Source of the DNA: WHSW01 sp963729075
Lineage (GTDB): Bacteria > Actinomycetota > Thermoleophilia > Solirubrobacterales > 70-9
Direction of reading: 5' to 3'
Assembly (NCBI GenBank): GCA_963729075.1
Contig: CAVSMU010000007.1
Coordinates: 62,001 to 126,000 of the forward strand
DNA: 64,000 nt
Part shown: positions 1 through 8,420 of the stretch, one piece after another
How the letters are laid out: each line of letters starts with the position of its first letter
Numbering within the stretch: the first letter of the stretch is position 1
Notes under the pieces: model-generated
What the model was told of the DNA's origin: nothing
Database searches by the model: none
Seen by the model: the letters and a program-made list of their open reading frames with translations, nothing else
Translations under genes and position numbers: made by a program

Positions 1-26
1 GTGCAGCCGGCCGCGCCGGAGCGCGT

Positions 27-932
27 TCAGAACTTCGATCGGGCCCGCTCGAAGTTACGAACGAGCGCCTCGGTGATCGGCAGCCAGGTCCCCTCCGGCA
101 GGTCGTGACCCATGCCCTCGATCAGCACCAACTCGGCGTCGGGAATCGCCGCGGCGGTGGCCTCGCCGCCGGAGACGCCGATCAGCTTGTCCTCGGTGCC
201 GTGGATGACCACCGTGGGGACCTCGAGATCGTGCAGCCGCTCGGTCCGGTTACCTGAGCAGATCGAGGCGACGAGCTGGCGCTGGGTTCCCTCCGCGTTG
301 ACGCCGCGGCCGTGCATCCTAGTAAAGACCTCGCGCAGCCAGCCCTCGTCGAGCGGAAAGCCGGGCGACCCGATCACCCGCCGCGCCGCGACGACGCCGT
401 CGAGATAGCCCTGGAGGTCCGGGCGCGGCCGCGTCATCAGCACCTCCATGGCCTCCTGGGTCGGGAGCCCCACCTTGCCCGAGCCGGTCGAGGACATGAT
501 CGAGGCCAGCGACAGGACCCGGTCCGGGTGCTCGATCGCCAGCGTCTGCGCAACGAAGCCGCCGAGCGATGCGCCGACCACGTGGACCGCGTCGTAGCCG
601 AGCGCCGTCACCAGCCCGGAGACGTCATCGGCCATGTCGGAGAGCAGGTACGGCGGATCGTCGAGCTCGCCCCGCCAGGCCTTGGTCACGGACGGCACGC
701 CGAGCCGATCGAGCCACGTCGAGCGGCCGCTGTCGCGGTTGTCGAACCGGATCACGAACGCGCCCCGCGCGGCGAGCAGGTCGCAGAACCCGTCCGGCCA
801 GGCGAGCATCTGCGAGCCGATCCCCATGATCAGCACCACCGGCGCCCGCTCGGGCTCGCCGATCGTCTGATAGCACAGCTCGATCCCTCCACCGACCTCG
901 GCGAACTGCTCTCCGGAGCGCGGGATCGCCAC
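27..932 (-). CDS. alpha/beta hydrolase fold protein
   Basis: Predicted soluble serine hydrolase of about 301 residues. The nucleophile elbow is GASLGG (Ser near residue 122), the acid is probably the Asp in VIHGTED, and the base is the His in GMGHDLP near the C-terminus. The N-terminal half has the FDNRDSGRST strand-loop seen in this hydrolase subgroup. I chose the GTG at 932, 11 bases after the stop of the secreted-protein gene, over an in-frame ATG at 995 that would overlap that gene by 52 bases; neither has a strong ribosome binding site. It is likely the second gene of a two-gene unit. A close paralogue lies at 19464-20381 with the same motifs in the same order. The substrate cannot be read from sequence; an esterase or C-C hydrolase role is possible. 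Confidence 0.85.
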   Translation of the reverse strand: MAIPRSGEQFAEVGGGIELCYQTIGEPERAPVVLIMGIGSQMLAWPDGFCDLLAARGAFVIRFDNRDSGRSTWLDRLGVPSVTKAWRGELDDPPYLLSDMADDVSGLVTALGYDAVHVVGASLGGFVAQTLAIEHPDRVLSLASIMSSTGSGKVGLPTQEAMEVLMTRPRPDLQGYLDGVVAARRVIGSPGFPLDEGWLREVFTRMHGRGVNAEGTQRQLVASICSGNRTERLHDLEVPTVVIHGTEDKLIGVSGGEATAAAIPDAELVLIEGMGHDLPEGTWLPITEALVRNFERARSKF

Positions 933-943
933 GGTGGATCCGG

Positions 944-1258
944 CTAGTCCGCGGGATGCCAACCGAAGTACTTGTTCTTGGTGTCGTGTTGGCACGAGCC
1001 GCCCTCGTCGAAGTTGCTCCCTGACTCGCAGGTGAACCTTCGCGGCTCGTCGCGGCCGTCGCTGCGATAGACCCGGCGGGCGTAGCTCTTCGCCTTCGAG
1101 CAGCGCATGTTGTGCTTGTAGAAGATGCGCGGCTCGCCGAGCTTGATCGTGTCACAGCCGCTCTTCTGGGCCGCCGGCGCATCGGCGCCCGAATGCGCGG
1201 CCAGGCCCGCCGGCAGCATCACGGCCGCCAGGACCACGAACGATGCGAGTCGCTTCAT
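944..1258 (-). CDS. small secreted cysteine-containing protein
   Basis: Protein of 104 residues with a clear signal peptide (MKRLASFVVLAAVMLPAGLA followed by an Ala-rich cleavage region) and a mature part of about 80 residues holding four Cys, which could form two disulfides. It is rich in Arg, Lys and Asp and ends in a Trp-His-Pro motif. I recognise no family. The start at 1258 is set by the ribosome binding site AAGGGAG seven bases upstream; in-frame codons up to 1303 lack one. The following hydrolase starts 11 bases downstream, so the two are probably co-transcribed. Export is well supported; function is unknown. Confidence 0.75.
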   Translation of the reverse strand: MKRLASFVVLAAVMLPAGLAAHSGADAPAAQKSGCDTIKLGEPRIFYKHNMRCSKAKSYARRVYRSDGRDEPRRFTCESGSNFDEGGSCQHDTKNKYFGWHPAD

Positions 1259-1371
1259 CCGAAATCTCCCTTCGGTCGGTGGCCCCTTCGGCGGGCTGAA
1301 CATTTCACGGCCGGCACGCGTCTGTCAAGACGGGACGGATCGTGTTGGTAGGTGACGTCCGCTGCGGCGCC

Positions 1372-1377
1372 TAGAGT
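1372..1377 (+). promoter_or_regulatory. -10 element TAGAGT, probably leaderless start for the HNH gene
   Basis: TAGAGT lies 8 bases before the ATG at 1386, so transcription would begin at or next to the start codon. No ribosome binding site is seen between them. The -35 region is weak (TTGGTA about 21 bases upstream). Confidence 0.4.
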
Positions 1378-1385
1378 ACGAACAT

Positions 1386-2804
1386 ATGTTCGCGTCGACC
1401 GACCAGCCTGCCCGGGCGATGCCCGCTGCGCCGCAGCCAGCCGCCTCGGAGTCGCCGCCACTCGCCGAGCTCCCGCTCGAGCTGATCGAGCGGCAGATCG
1501 AGTCGCTGGCGGCGCAGATCAACGCCGGCTGCGCCCGCTGGCTGGAGCTGGTCGCCGAGTTCGACCGTCGCGAGGGTTGGGGCGGGACCGGCTGTCGCTC
1601 GACCTGCGAGTGGGTCGCGTGGCGCTGCGCGCTCACGCCGCGAGCGGCGCGCGAGCACGTGCGGGTGGCGAGGGCGCTGGCCGAGTTGCCCGCGATCGGG
1701 GAGGCATTCGGCGCCGGGGAGCTGAGCTACTCGAAGGTGCGCGCCCTGACGCGGGTCGCCGACGCCGACGGCGAGGCCGAGCTGATCGAGCTCGCCCGCC
1801 ACGCCACCGCCGCCCAGCTCGAGCGCATGGTGCGCGCCGCGCGGCGCTGCACCGCGGCCGATGCCGACGAGGCCCGGCGCGAGAGCTTCGTGCGCTGGTA
1901 CTGGGACGACGAGGACGGCTGCCTGCGCATCGACGCCAAGCTGCCGCCGGAGGACGGCGCACTGGTCTTGCGCGCGCTCGAGGCTGCCCGGGACGCGATT
2001 CACGCCGAGCGAGCCGCCGAGGCCGACGAACCCCGGGACGGTTCCGCGGGACCGCTTGCTGCCATAGGGCCGAGCGGTTCCGCGGAACCGCCTCCCGTCG
2101 CCTCACCCAGCAACGCCGAGTCGCTCGCCGCGCTCGCCGAGGCGGCGCTCGCCCGGCCGCCGGCCGGCATGGCGGGCGGCGAGCGCTACCAGGTCTTCGT
2201 GCACGTCGACGCCGAGACCCTGGCCACGGACTCGCCCGGGGCGAGCGTGACGGGACGGGGAGAGTGCGCGATTGCCGACGGGCCGGGGATCGCGCCCGAG
2301 ACCGCCCGCCGCCTGGCGTGCGACTGCTCCTACGTTTCCCTCGTCGAGCGGGGCGGCAGACCGCTCAGCGTCGGGCGGCGCACGCGCTCGATCCCGCCGG
2401 CGATCCGCCGCGCGCTCGCCGCACGCGACGGCCGCTGTCAGTTTCCCGGCTGCGAGCGAAGACGATTCGTCGATGCGCACCACATCCACCACTGGGCCCG
2501 CGGCGGCGAGACCGCCCTCGACAACCTCGTGCTGCTCTGCCGCCATCATCATCGGCTCGTCCACGAGGGCGGCTTCTCGGTCTCGCTCGACGCCGAGGGC
2601 CGACCGCGCTTCAGGGATCCGGATGACGTGCCGGTCCGCGTCGTGCCCGCGCTCCGGCCCGACGCCTCCCCTCTCGCCTCCCACGCCGGCCCCCTCCTCA
2701 CCGGCACGGGCGAGAAGATGGATCTGGCCTCGTGCGTTGACGCGGTCCTCGTGGCGGCCGGTCTCTCCGACGCCTCGCCCGGTCTCTCCGACCCCCGGCC
2801 CTAG
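1386..2804 (+). CDS. DUF222 / HNH endonuclease domain protein (13E12 repeat family)
   Basis: 472-residue member of the actinobacterial DUF222-HNH family (REP13E12-type proteins). The N-terminal two thirds form the helical DUF222 domain; the HNH zinc-finger nuclease motif lies at about residues 340-395, with CQFPGC, the HHIHHW pair and a CRHHHRLVHEGG ending, so the metal ligands are present. A Gly/Ala/Pro-rich linker (about residues 215-240) is encoded by near-repeated palindromic sequence. Family members are often multicopy and assumed to cut or bind DNA; their biological role is not established. The gene ends on a CTAG shared with the convergent gene's stop. No flanking repeats or mobility genes mark it as a mobile element. 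Confidence 0.9.
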   Translation: MFASTDQPARAMPAAPQPAASESPPLAELPLELIERQIESLAAQINAGCARWLELVAEFDRREGWGGTGCRSTCEWVAWRCALTPRAAREHVRVARALAELPAIGEAFGAGELSYSKVRALTRVADADGEAELIELARHATAAQLERMVRAARRCTAADADEARRESFVRWYWDDEDGCLRIDAKLPPEDGALVLRALEAARDAIHAERAAEADEPRDGSAGPLAAIGPSGSAEPPPVASPSNAESLAALAEAALARPPAGMAGGERYQVFVHVDAETLATDSPGASVTGRGECAIADGPGIAPETARRLACDCSYVSLVERGGRPLSVGRRTRSIPPAIRRALAARDGRCQFPGCERRRFVDAHHIHHWARGGETALDNLVLLCRHHHRLVHEGGFSVSLDAEGRPRFRDPDDVPVRVVPALRPDASPLASHAGPLLTGTGEKMDLASCVDAVLVAAGLSDASPGLSDPRP

Positions 2805-4937
2805 CCGGCGCTCAGGTGGAAGATCTGGTGGCGGTCGAGCCGGGCGCTTCGGCCCGGCGGGATCGCGAACGTGGTCGCCGAGTGCTCGACGATTGCGGGG
2901 CCGGTGATCTCGTGCCCGGCGCGGACGTCCTCGAGCCGGATGATCGAGGTCTCGGCGTCGCCGTCGGGCCAGCGCACCGTCCGGGTCGAGGCCACGGGCG
3001 GCTCGCCAGACGCCTCCTCGAGCTCGGGCAAAGCGGGCTTCTCGACCTCGACCGAGCCGTGGACGATCGCCTGGGTGATCAGGTAGCCCAGCTCGGGTGA
3101 GCGCGCCGAGCGGGCGTACACCTTGGCGTAGGCGTCCTCGAAGGCGCCGATGAGGGCGTCGACGTGCTCGGCCTCCTCCATCTCGGCGTGCGGCGAGACG
3201 ATCTCGATGTCGTTGAGCTGGCCGTAGTACTGCATCCGCACCGAGTGCGAGAAGGCGGATCGCCTCGCGCTCGACGCCCGACTTCGCGAACTCCGCCGCG
3301 ACCCGCTCCTCGAGCGCCTGCCAGGCGCCGGTGACCATGAAGCCGATCCCCGCCCGCTCCATCTCGTCGGCGGTCGGGGGGATCGGCATGTCGACGGTCC
3401 GGTCGTAGCGGTACTCGAAGTCGGCGCATGCGCAGCCGTAGGCGGAGAACCCCGCCGCCCAGGCCGGCACAAGGACGTCGCGGTAGGCGACGCCCTCGGT
3501 GTAGCCGGCGACGTGTAGCGGCCCGCCGCCCCCGTAGCAGAGCAGCGCGTAGTCGGTCGGTGAGTAGCCCTTGCCGAGGATGCGCCCGATCGCCTCGTTG
3601 CGCAGGGTCTGCTCGAACAGCTCGATCACGCCCGCCGCCGCGTCGGCCACCTCGAGCCCGAGCGGCTCGGCGACCTGGCGCTCGACCTCGGCGCGGGCGC
3701 GCTCGGGGTCGAGGGTGACGTCGCCGCCGAGGAAGTAGTCGGGGTTGACGCGGCCCAGGACGACGTTGAGATCGGTGATCGAGACCGTGTCGAGCCCGCC
3801 GTCGGGCCAGCTCACGCCGATTCGCGATCCGGCCGAGTCCGGGCCGAGCTCCGGCCTGCCGGAGTTCGGGTTCACGCGTACGAACGAGCCGGTGCCGGCG
3901 CCGATCGAGTCGATCCGGACCAGCGGCATGTTGAGCATGAAGCGGGCGATGTCGGGGGTCGGCGTGATCTCGAAGCGCCCATCGGTGATCAGCGCGATGT
4001 CGAAGCTGGTGCCGCCGATGTCGGTGCAGAGCAGGTTGCGCAGCCCCATCCGCTCGGCCAGCGCCTGGCCGCCGACGACGCCTCCGATCGGCCCGGAGAC
4101 CAGCGTCGTGGCCAGCTCCTTCGCCTCGATCGAGATCGTGCCGCCGTGCGAGGCCATCACGCGCAGCTCGAACCGGGCTCCGGCGCGCTTGGTCTCGTCC
4201 CGCACCTTCTGCATCGAGCCGCGCGAGGGCTCGGCGGCATATGCCTCGATCAGGGTCGAGTTGAGCCGCGGCAGGTCGCGCCGCAGCGGATAGAGCTCCG
4301 AGGAGAGGTAGATGGGCAGCTCGCCGTCGAGACCGCGCTCGGCGATCAGCTCGGCGACGATCTCGCCGGCGCGGATCTCGTGCTCGGCGTTGCGATAGCT
4401 GCACAGGAAGCAGATGCAGATTCCCTCCACCTCCGCGTCGAGCAGCTCGGCGGCGCCCTCGCGGACGTCGGCCTCGCGCAGCGGCAGCACCTCCGTCCCC
4501 ATCACGTCGATCCGGCCGCGAACGCCCTTCATGCGCTCGCGCGGCACGATCGGCGCGTTGTGATGGTGGGTGGCCAGGTGCAGCCGGTCGGAGTAGGAGA
4601 AGCCCAGGTAGGTCTGGATCCCGCGCTCGATCCGCAGGTAGTCCTCCTGGCCCGCGCTCACCAGGACGCCGATCTCGCGCCCGGTGCGCGAGAGCAGCCG
4701 GTTGAGCATCGCGGTGCCCGAGTAGATCCCCGAGGCGATCCCGGCGAACGCGCGCTCCGGGGTCGAACCCCATTGCTCGAGCGCGTCGTTGGCGGACGCC
4801 ATGAAGCCGGTCGACTCGTCCTCGGGCGTCGTCTGCGCCTTGCCGACCACGAAGGCGCCGGCGTCGTCGACGATGAAGGTGTCGGTCATCGTCCCGCCGG
4901 CGTCGATCGCCAGCACCCGCGCCTCGCGCTCGCTCAT
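2801..4937 (-). pseudogene. acetone carboxylase beta-subunit-like / hydantoinase A family protein, frameshifted
   Basis: Corrected length is about 711 residues, close to the acetone carboxylase beta subunit (about 717). The N-terminus has the actin-like ATPase phosphate loop DAGGTMTDTF; a second nucleotide motif, DIGGTSFD, lies near residue 305. The frame from 4937 is good until about 3255, where it turns into Arg-rich shadow sequence; the missing C-terminus (FSHSVRMQYYGQ to FHLSAG) continues in the neighbouring frame. Removing one G from the GG at 3254-3255 restores one reading frame. The enzyme normally needs alpha and gamma subunits, and neither is adjacent, so the substrate is uncertain (acetone, acetophenone or a hydantoin/oxoproline-like compound). 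The gene stands alone between convergent and divergent neighbours. The frameshift is probably a sequencing error. Confidence 0.8.
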
Positions 4938-5041
4938 CCGCGGCCCTCCGAACCGATCACAGCGCAGGCAGCCTAATCGCGCGTGAATAGGATCGGCCGA
5001 TCGAGGCGTCCCCTCCCTCCGACCTGGCGCGGTTTCGAGCC

Positions 5042-5740
5042 GTGCTCGCCCAGATCTGGGGCCTCCTCCGCGTCCGCTGGCCGATCCTGGTCGCGGCGGG
5101 CGTGGTGATCTTCATCCCGGTCGGATTGCTCGAGGCGCTCGACGACTCGTTGCAGGAGTGGGTCACCGAGGCCGAGCTCGATGCAATCGCGCTGATCGAG
5201 GTCGTTTCCGCCGCGTTCGTGCTGGGCGCCGGAGCGCTGCTCGGCGACGTCCTCTACGCCGGCATCGTGGCGGCAGTCGTGGTCGCCGAGCGCGAGGGCG
5301 GCGATCGCCGACTCCGAGATGTGCTCCGCCACCTGCCCGTGCTTCGACTAGTCGGCGCCGACCTGCTCCTTGGCTTCGTCGTCGTGGTCGGGCTCGTGCT
5401 GCTGGTCGTGCCCGCGTTCGTGTGGCTCACCTGGTTCGCGCTCATCGCCCCGGTGATCAAGGTCGAAAGGCCCTCGGTCCGGGCGGCGTTCAGGCGGAGC
5501 CGCGAGCTCGTCCGCGGTCACTTCTGGCTCGTGTTCTGCCTGGTGATCCCGATCGTCGTCGGCTCGGAGATCCTCGCGGGCTTCATCCTGTCGGGAGCCA
5601 TATGGGTGATCGGGGATGGTTTTTTCGGCGACTGGGTCGGGGGCGTCCTCTCCAACGTGCTCACCGCGCCGCTGTTCGCGCTCGCGGTCGTGGTCCTCTA
5701 TTTCGAGCTGCGCGAGCCGGACGACGCGGCGAGCCGGTAG
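5042..5740 (+). CDS. multi-pass membrane protein
   Basis: 232 residues with about five or six hydrophobic segments: WPILVAAGVVIFIPVGLL, a Gly/Ala-rich segment near 60-85, LLLGFVVVVGLVLLVVPAFV near 110, one near 160-180 and a final one near 205-225. The stretch VPAFVWLTWFALIAPVIKVE followed by an amphipathic RAAFRRSRELVRGHFW motif resembles membrane proteins in which a signature of this kind precedes the last pair of helices (YciC/DUF975-like and glycerophosphodiesterase membrane-domain families). GTG start at 5042. No partner gene is apparent; it lies alone, divergent from the gene before it and convergent with the next. Function unknown. Confidence 0.75.
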   Translation: MLAQIWGLLRVRWPILVAAGVVIFIPVGLLEALDDSLQEWVTEAELDAIALIEVVSAAFVLGAGALLGDVLYAGIVAAVVVAEREGGDRRLRDVLRHLPVLRLVGADLLLGFVVVVGLVLLVVPAFVWLTWFALIAPVIKVERPSVRAAFRRSRELVRGHFWLVFCLVIPIVVGSEILAGFILSGAIWVIGDGFFGDWVGGVLSNVLTAPLFALAVVVLYFELREPDDAASR

Positions 5741-5758
5741 GCCTGCGTCAGCGGAGCC

Positions 5759-6589
5759 TCATCGCTTGGCCTCATGGTGTTCGCCCTTGGCCACGCGGCG
5801 TTGCTCGACCTTGGCGAGGTACTCGTCCTCGGGCGTGCCGCCGACTGCATCCCGAAAGCGCTTCTTGAACCTCTCGGTGCGGCGGTCGGCCGCGAAGCGC
5901 TCCTCCGCCTTCGCCTGCTTCTTCGGGTTGCGCTCGCCGTACAAGCGCCGCGCCCAGAGCGAGTGCGGCTTGCCGATCCGGCAGGCGCCGTACAGCGCCA
6001 GCGGGAAGAAGAAGAAGCCGACGAACGCGTGCAGGAGCCTGCTCTTGAAGACGCAGATCGCGACGCAGAGAAACAGGATCGTCGCGCCCACGATGCTGAC
6101 GATCAGGTCGCCGGAGCTGGCGTCGTCGATGTCGAACGGGCGCACGCCGAGCAGCACCAGGCCGAGCGCCGCGACGGCGATCACGGTCGCGTCGATCGAG
6201 GCCCGACCCTCCTTCGCCCAGTACACGTCGTCGAGGTACAAGAAGAGTGCGAACTCGTCGATCGTCAGCCCGATCCCGATTCCGAAGAGGAAGGCGCAGA
6301 TCTCGTAGATCGGGCTGACGGCGAAGCCGGCGAAGCTGATCGTCCCGGCGGCGATCATCAGCACGATCCCGAACACGAGGTGGTGCACGTGCAGCCCGCT
6401 GTCGCTGACGACGCTTCCGGGCCACCAGGTCACGTTGGGGCTGCGCATCATCCGGGTCGAGAACCGGATGAAGCCGAACGAGACCAGCAGCCCCATGAGC
6501 ACGAGGAACAGCCATTGGCGGTCGTGCGCGGCGAGCTGGTCGTTCCAGAAGTCCGTGATGAAGGACCCGAGCGCGAAGACCTCGCTCAT
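5759..6589 (-). CDS. multi-pass membrane protein, last gene of the deacetylase operon
   Basis: 276 residues: about six hydrophobic segments between residues 25 and 205, then a charged cytoplasmic tail of about 70 residues rich in Lys, Arg and Glu. A conserved-looking HVHH sits near residue 68, close to the second membrane helix, and an acidic TIDEFALFLYLDD segment follows a later helix; both could bind metal. The ATG overlaps the deacetylase stop by four bases (ATGA), which argues for coupled translation and related function at the envelope. I do not recognise a named family. Confidence 0.8.
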   Translation of the reverse strand: MSEVFALGSFITDFWNDQLAAHDRQWLFLVLMGLLVSFGFIRFSTRMMRSPNVTWWPGSVVSDSGLHVHHLVFGIVLMIAAGTISFAGFAVSPIYEICAFLFGIGIGLTIDEFALFLYLDDVYWAKEGRASIDATVIAVAALGLVLLGVRPFDIDDASSGDLIVSIVGATILFLCVAICVFKSRLLHAFVGFFFFPLALYGACRIGKPHSLWARRLYGERNPKKQAKAEERFAADRRTERFKKRFRDAVGGTPEDEYLAKVEQRRVAKGEHHEAKR

Positions 6590-7305
6590 TGCGCCACGAG
6601 CTCCGGGACCGTCACGAACTCATAACCCTCGGCCGTGTACTTGCGCAGCGTCTCCTCGGTCGCGGCCACCGAATCGGCGCGGTCGCAGGCGGGCTCGAGG
6701 TGCGAGCCGTCGTGCAGGAGGATCACGTCGCCCTCGGCCGCACGCGCCGCCCGGCGCGCGATCTTGTCCTCCGTGGCGGTGCGGCGCCAGTCGTAGCAGG
6801 TGATCGACCACGTCACCGGCACGTAGCCCGCGGCGCGCATCGCGCGCAGAGTCGCGGGCCGGCGGTTTCCGTAGGGAGGGCGCATCAGAGCCTCGCCGTC
6901 GATCCGGGTGAACTCGACCCCCGATGCCTCGACCGCGGCCCTGCAGCGCGCCAGCTCATCGGTCACCCCCGCCATCGAGAGGAACGGCATCCGCGGATGG
7001 CTGAAGGTGTGGTTGCCGATCGCATGCCCGGCCGCATGCAGCTCGCGGATGAGCTCGGGCTCGCGCTCGGCCCACATCCCGATCAAGAAGAACGTTGCCC
7101 GGGCGTTGTACTGCTCGAGGATCTTCATCAACCGCGGCGTGTAGACGGGGTTCGGCCCGTCGTCGTAGGTGAGCGCGACCTTGCGCTCGCCGCTGCTCGA
7201 GCGGCAGATCGTCGCCCCGTAGAGCTGCGAGGTCGGCCACTGGCTGTGGAAGATCGCGAACCCCGCCGCCCCGAGGACCGCCGCGCCCGCTCCGATCCCT
7301 TTCAC
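6586..7305 (-). CDS. polysaccharide deacetylase (NodB/CE4 family)
   Basis: 239 residues with an N-terminal hydrophobic anchor or uncleaved signal (VKGIGAGAAVLGAAGFAIF) and a complete NodB domain. Motif 1 is TYDDGP (catalytic base Asp and metal Asp), motif 2 is HTFSHP (metal His pair), motif 3 is RPPYG, and motif 5 is the VILLHDGS near the C-terminus. It should remove N-acetyl groups from an N-acetylhexosamine polymer or peptidoglycan outside the membrane. The GTG at 7305 overlaps the glycosyltransferase stop as GTGA, with AAGGAG upstream; its own stop overlaps the next ATG. Co-operonic with a glycosyltransferase, so it probably modifies the glycan that the operon makes. Confidence 0.93.
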   Translation of the reverse strand: MKGIGAGAAVLGAAGFAIFHSQWPTSQLYGATICRSSSGERKVALTYDDGPNPVYTPRLMKILEQYNARATFFLIGMWAEREPELIRELHAAGHAIGNHTFSHPRMPFLSMAGVTDELARCRAAVEASGVEFTRIDGEALMRPPYGNRRPATLRAMRAAGYVPVTWSITCYDWRRTATEDKIARRAARAAEGDVILLHDGSHLEPACDRADSVAATEETLRKYTAEGYEFVTVPELVAQ

Positions 7306-8420
7306 TTCACCCGTCTCCTTGCCATTCGGCGCTCGCGTCGCAGCTCGCGCGGTTCGGCCGCGACGGCGGCCTTCGCGCGATCCTCGACTGTCTTGAGTGT
7401 GACCGTGTTTCCTTCTTGCTCGTAGGCGGCGAGCGCCGCCTCGAACTCGTCCAGCCGGCCGAGGAAGCCGTCGAGCACCTCCGGGCTCATCTCCGTCGCA
7501 CAGATGCCGAAACCCTCGCGCTCCAGATAGCGGGCGTTGAGCAGCTGTTCGAATTGCCCATGCAGCGGCATCGAGAGAACCGGCTTGCCCAGGTACACCG
7601 CCTCGCTCAGCAGCGAGAAGCCGCCGCCGGCGATCACCCCGCGGGCGGTGCGCAGATCCTCGACGAACCCCTCGTTGGAGCGCGGTCGGTGGTCGAGGTT
7701 CCCGTCCATCTCGTCGTGGTCCGGCCCGCCGCGCATCCCGTAGACCCGGCATGGGACCCCGCTGGCCTTGAGCGCCTCGATCAGCGCCGGGTCGCCGCTC
7801 GAGTAGACGACCAGATGCTCGCCGCGCTCGCCGGCCGCCGCCTCGATCTCCGGGCGCACGATCGGCGGCACGAGGGTCGTCCCGCCACGCGCGATCGGCG
7901 CCTCGAAGAAGCTCAGGACCAGATACTCCACCGCGCCGGGGACCATCGAGCGGACGACCGCCCGTGCGAGCGTGAAGTCCTGGCGCTCCGGGCCGATGAT
8001 CTCTGCGTCGTGGTGGCAGCGGTCCAGCATGTTGACGTTGTCGACCGCGATCATCGGCGTCCGGGTCGTGCGCGCATAGACGCCGGTGAGCGGCTCGAAG
8101 TCGGTGATCACGACCTCCGGGCGCCACGTCTCGTCGACCATGTGAACCCAGTTGTGGACCGTGTCCGGGATCCCCTTGCCGGCGTTGCGCACGTTCTGGA
8201 CCACGGTCGCCCAGCGCTGGATCTCGCCTTCCTCCATCGCGAACGAAGGGCCGAGCACCTCGTCGACTCGCGGCAGTCGGTCCTTCAGGTACGCGAACGC
8301 CGCGCCGGACGCGACCACCCGCACGTCGTGCTCGGCGAGCAGCGAATCGATCACCACCCGCGAACGGGTCGCGTGTCCCATTCCCTCACCGTTGACTCCG
8401 TACAGGATCCGCATGCTCAC
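7302..8420 (-). CDS. glycosyltransferase, MJ1255/VC2487 family (GT-B fold)
   Basis: 372 residues. The N-terminus ILYGVNGEGMGHATRS is the signature of the MJ1255/VC2487-like family, distantly related to MurG and UDP-glycosyltransferases. The C-terminal Rossmann half carries an IAGGGFSLLSEAVYLGKPVL donor-site motif. The tail is strongly basic (RRERRMARRRVK) and may touch the membrane. The start is either GTG 8420, which overlaps the upstream stop as GTGA, or the ATG two codons later. Sugar donor and acceptor are unknown; the following deacetylase suggests an N-acetylhexosamine-containing glycan or glycolipid. Confidence 0.88.
   Translation of the reverse strand: MSMRILYGVNGEGMGHATRSRVVIDSLLAEHDVRVVASGAAFAYLKDRLPRVDEVLGPSFAMEEGEIQRWATVVQNVRNAGKGIPDTVHNWVHMVDETWRPEVVITDFEPLTGVYARTTRTPMIAVDNVNMLDRCHHDAEIIGPERQDFTLARAVVRSMVPGAVEYLVLSFFEAPIARGGTTLVPPIVRPEIEAAAGERGEHLVVYSSGDPALIEALKASGVPCRVYGMRGGPDHDEMDGNLDHRPRSNEGFVEDLRTARGVIAGGGFSLLSEAVYLGKPVLSMPLHGQFEQLLNARYLEREGFGICATEMSPEVLDGFLGRLDEFEAALAAYEQEGNTVTLKTVEDRAKAAVAAEPRELRRERRMARRRVK

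Noticed and set aside
1386..2804. DUF222-HNH gene as a mobile intron or intein homing element
   Set aside because: No interrupted host gene, no intein splice motifs, no flanking repeats; the family is normally a free-standing gene.
5774..6625. Plus-strand open frame opposite the membrane protein at 5759-6589
   Set aside because: Highly charged antisense composition; the minus-strand frame has consistent membrane helices and an ATGA junction.
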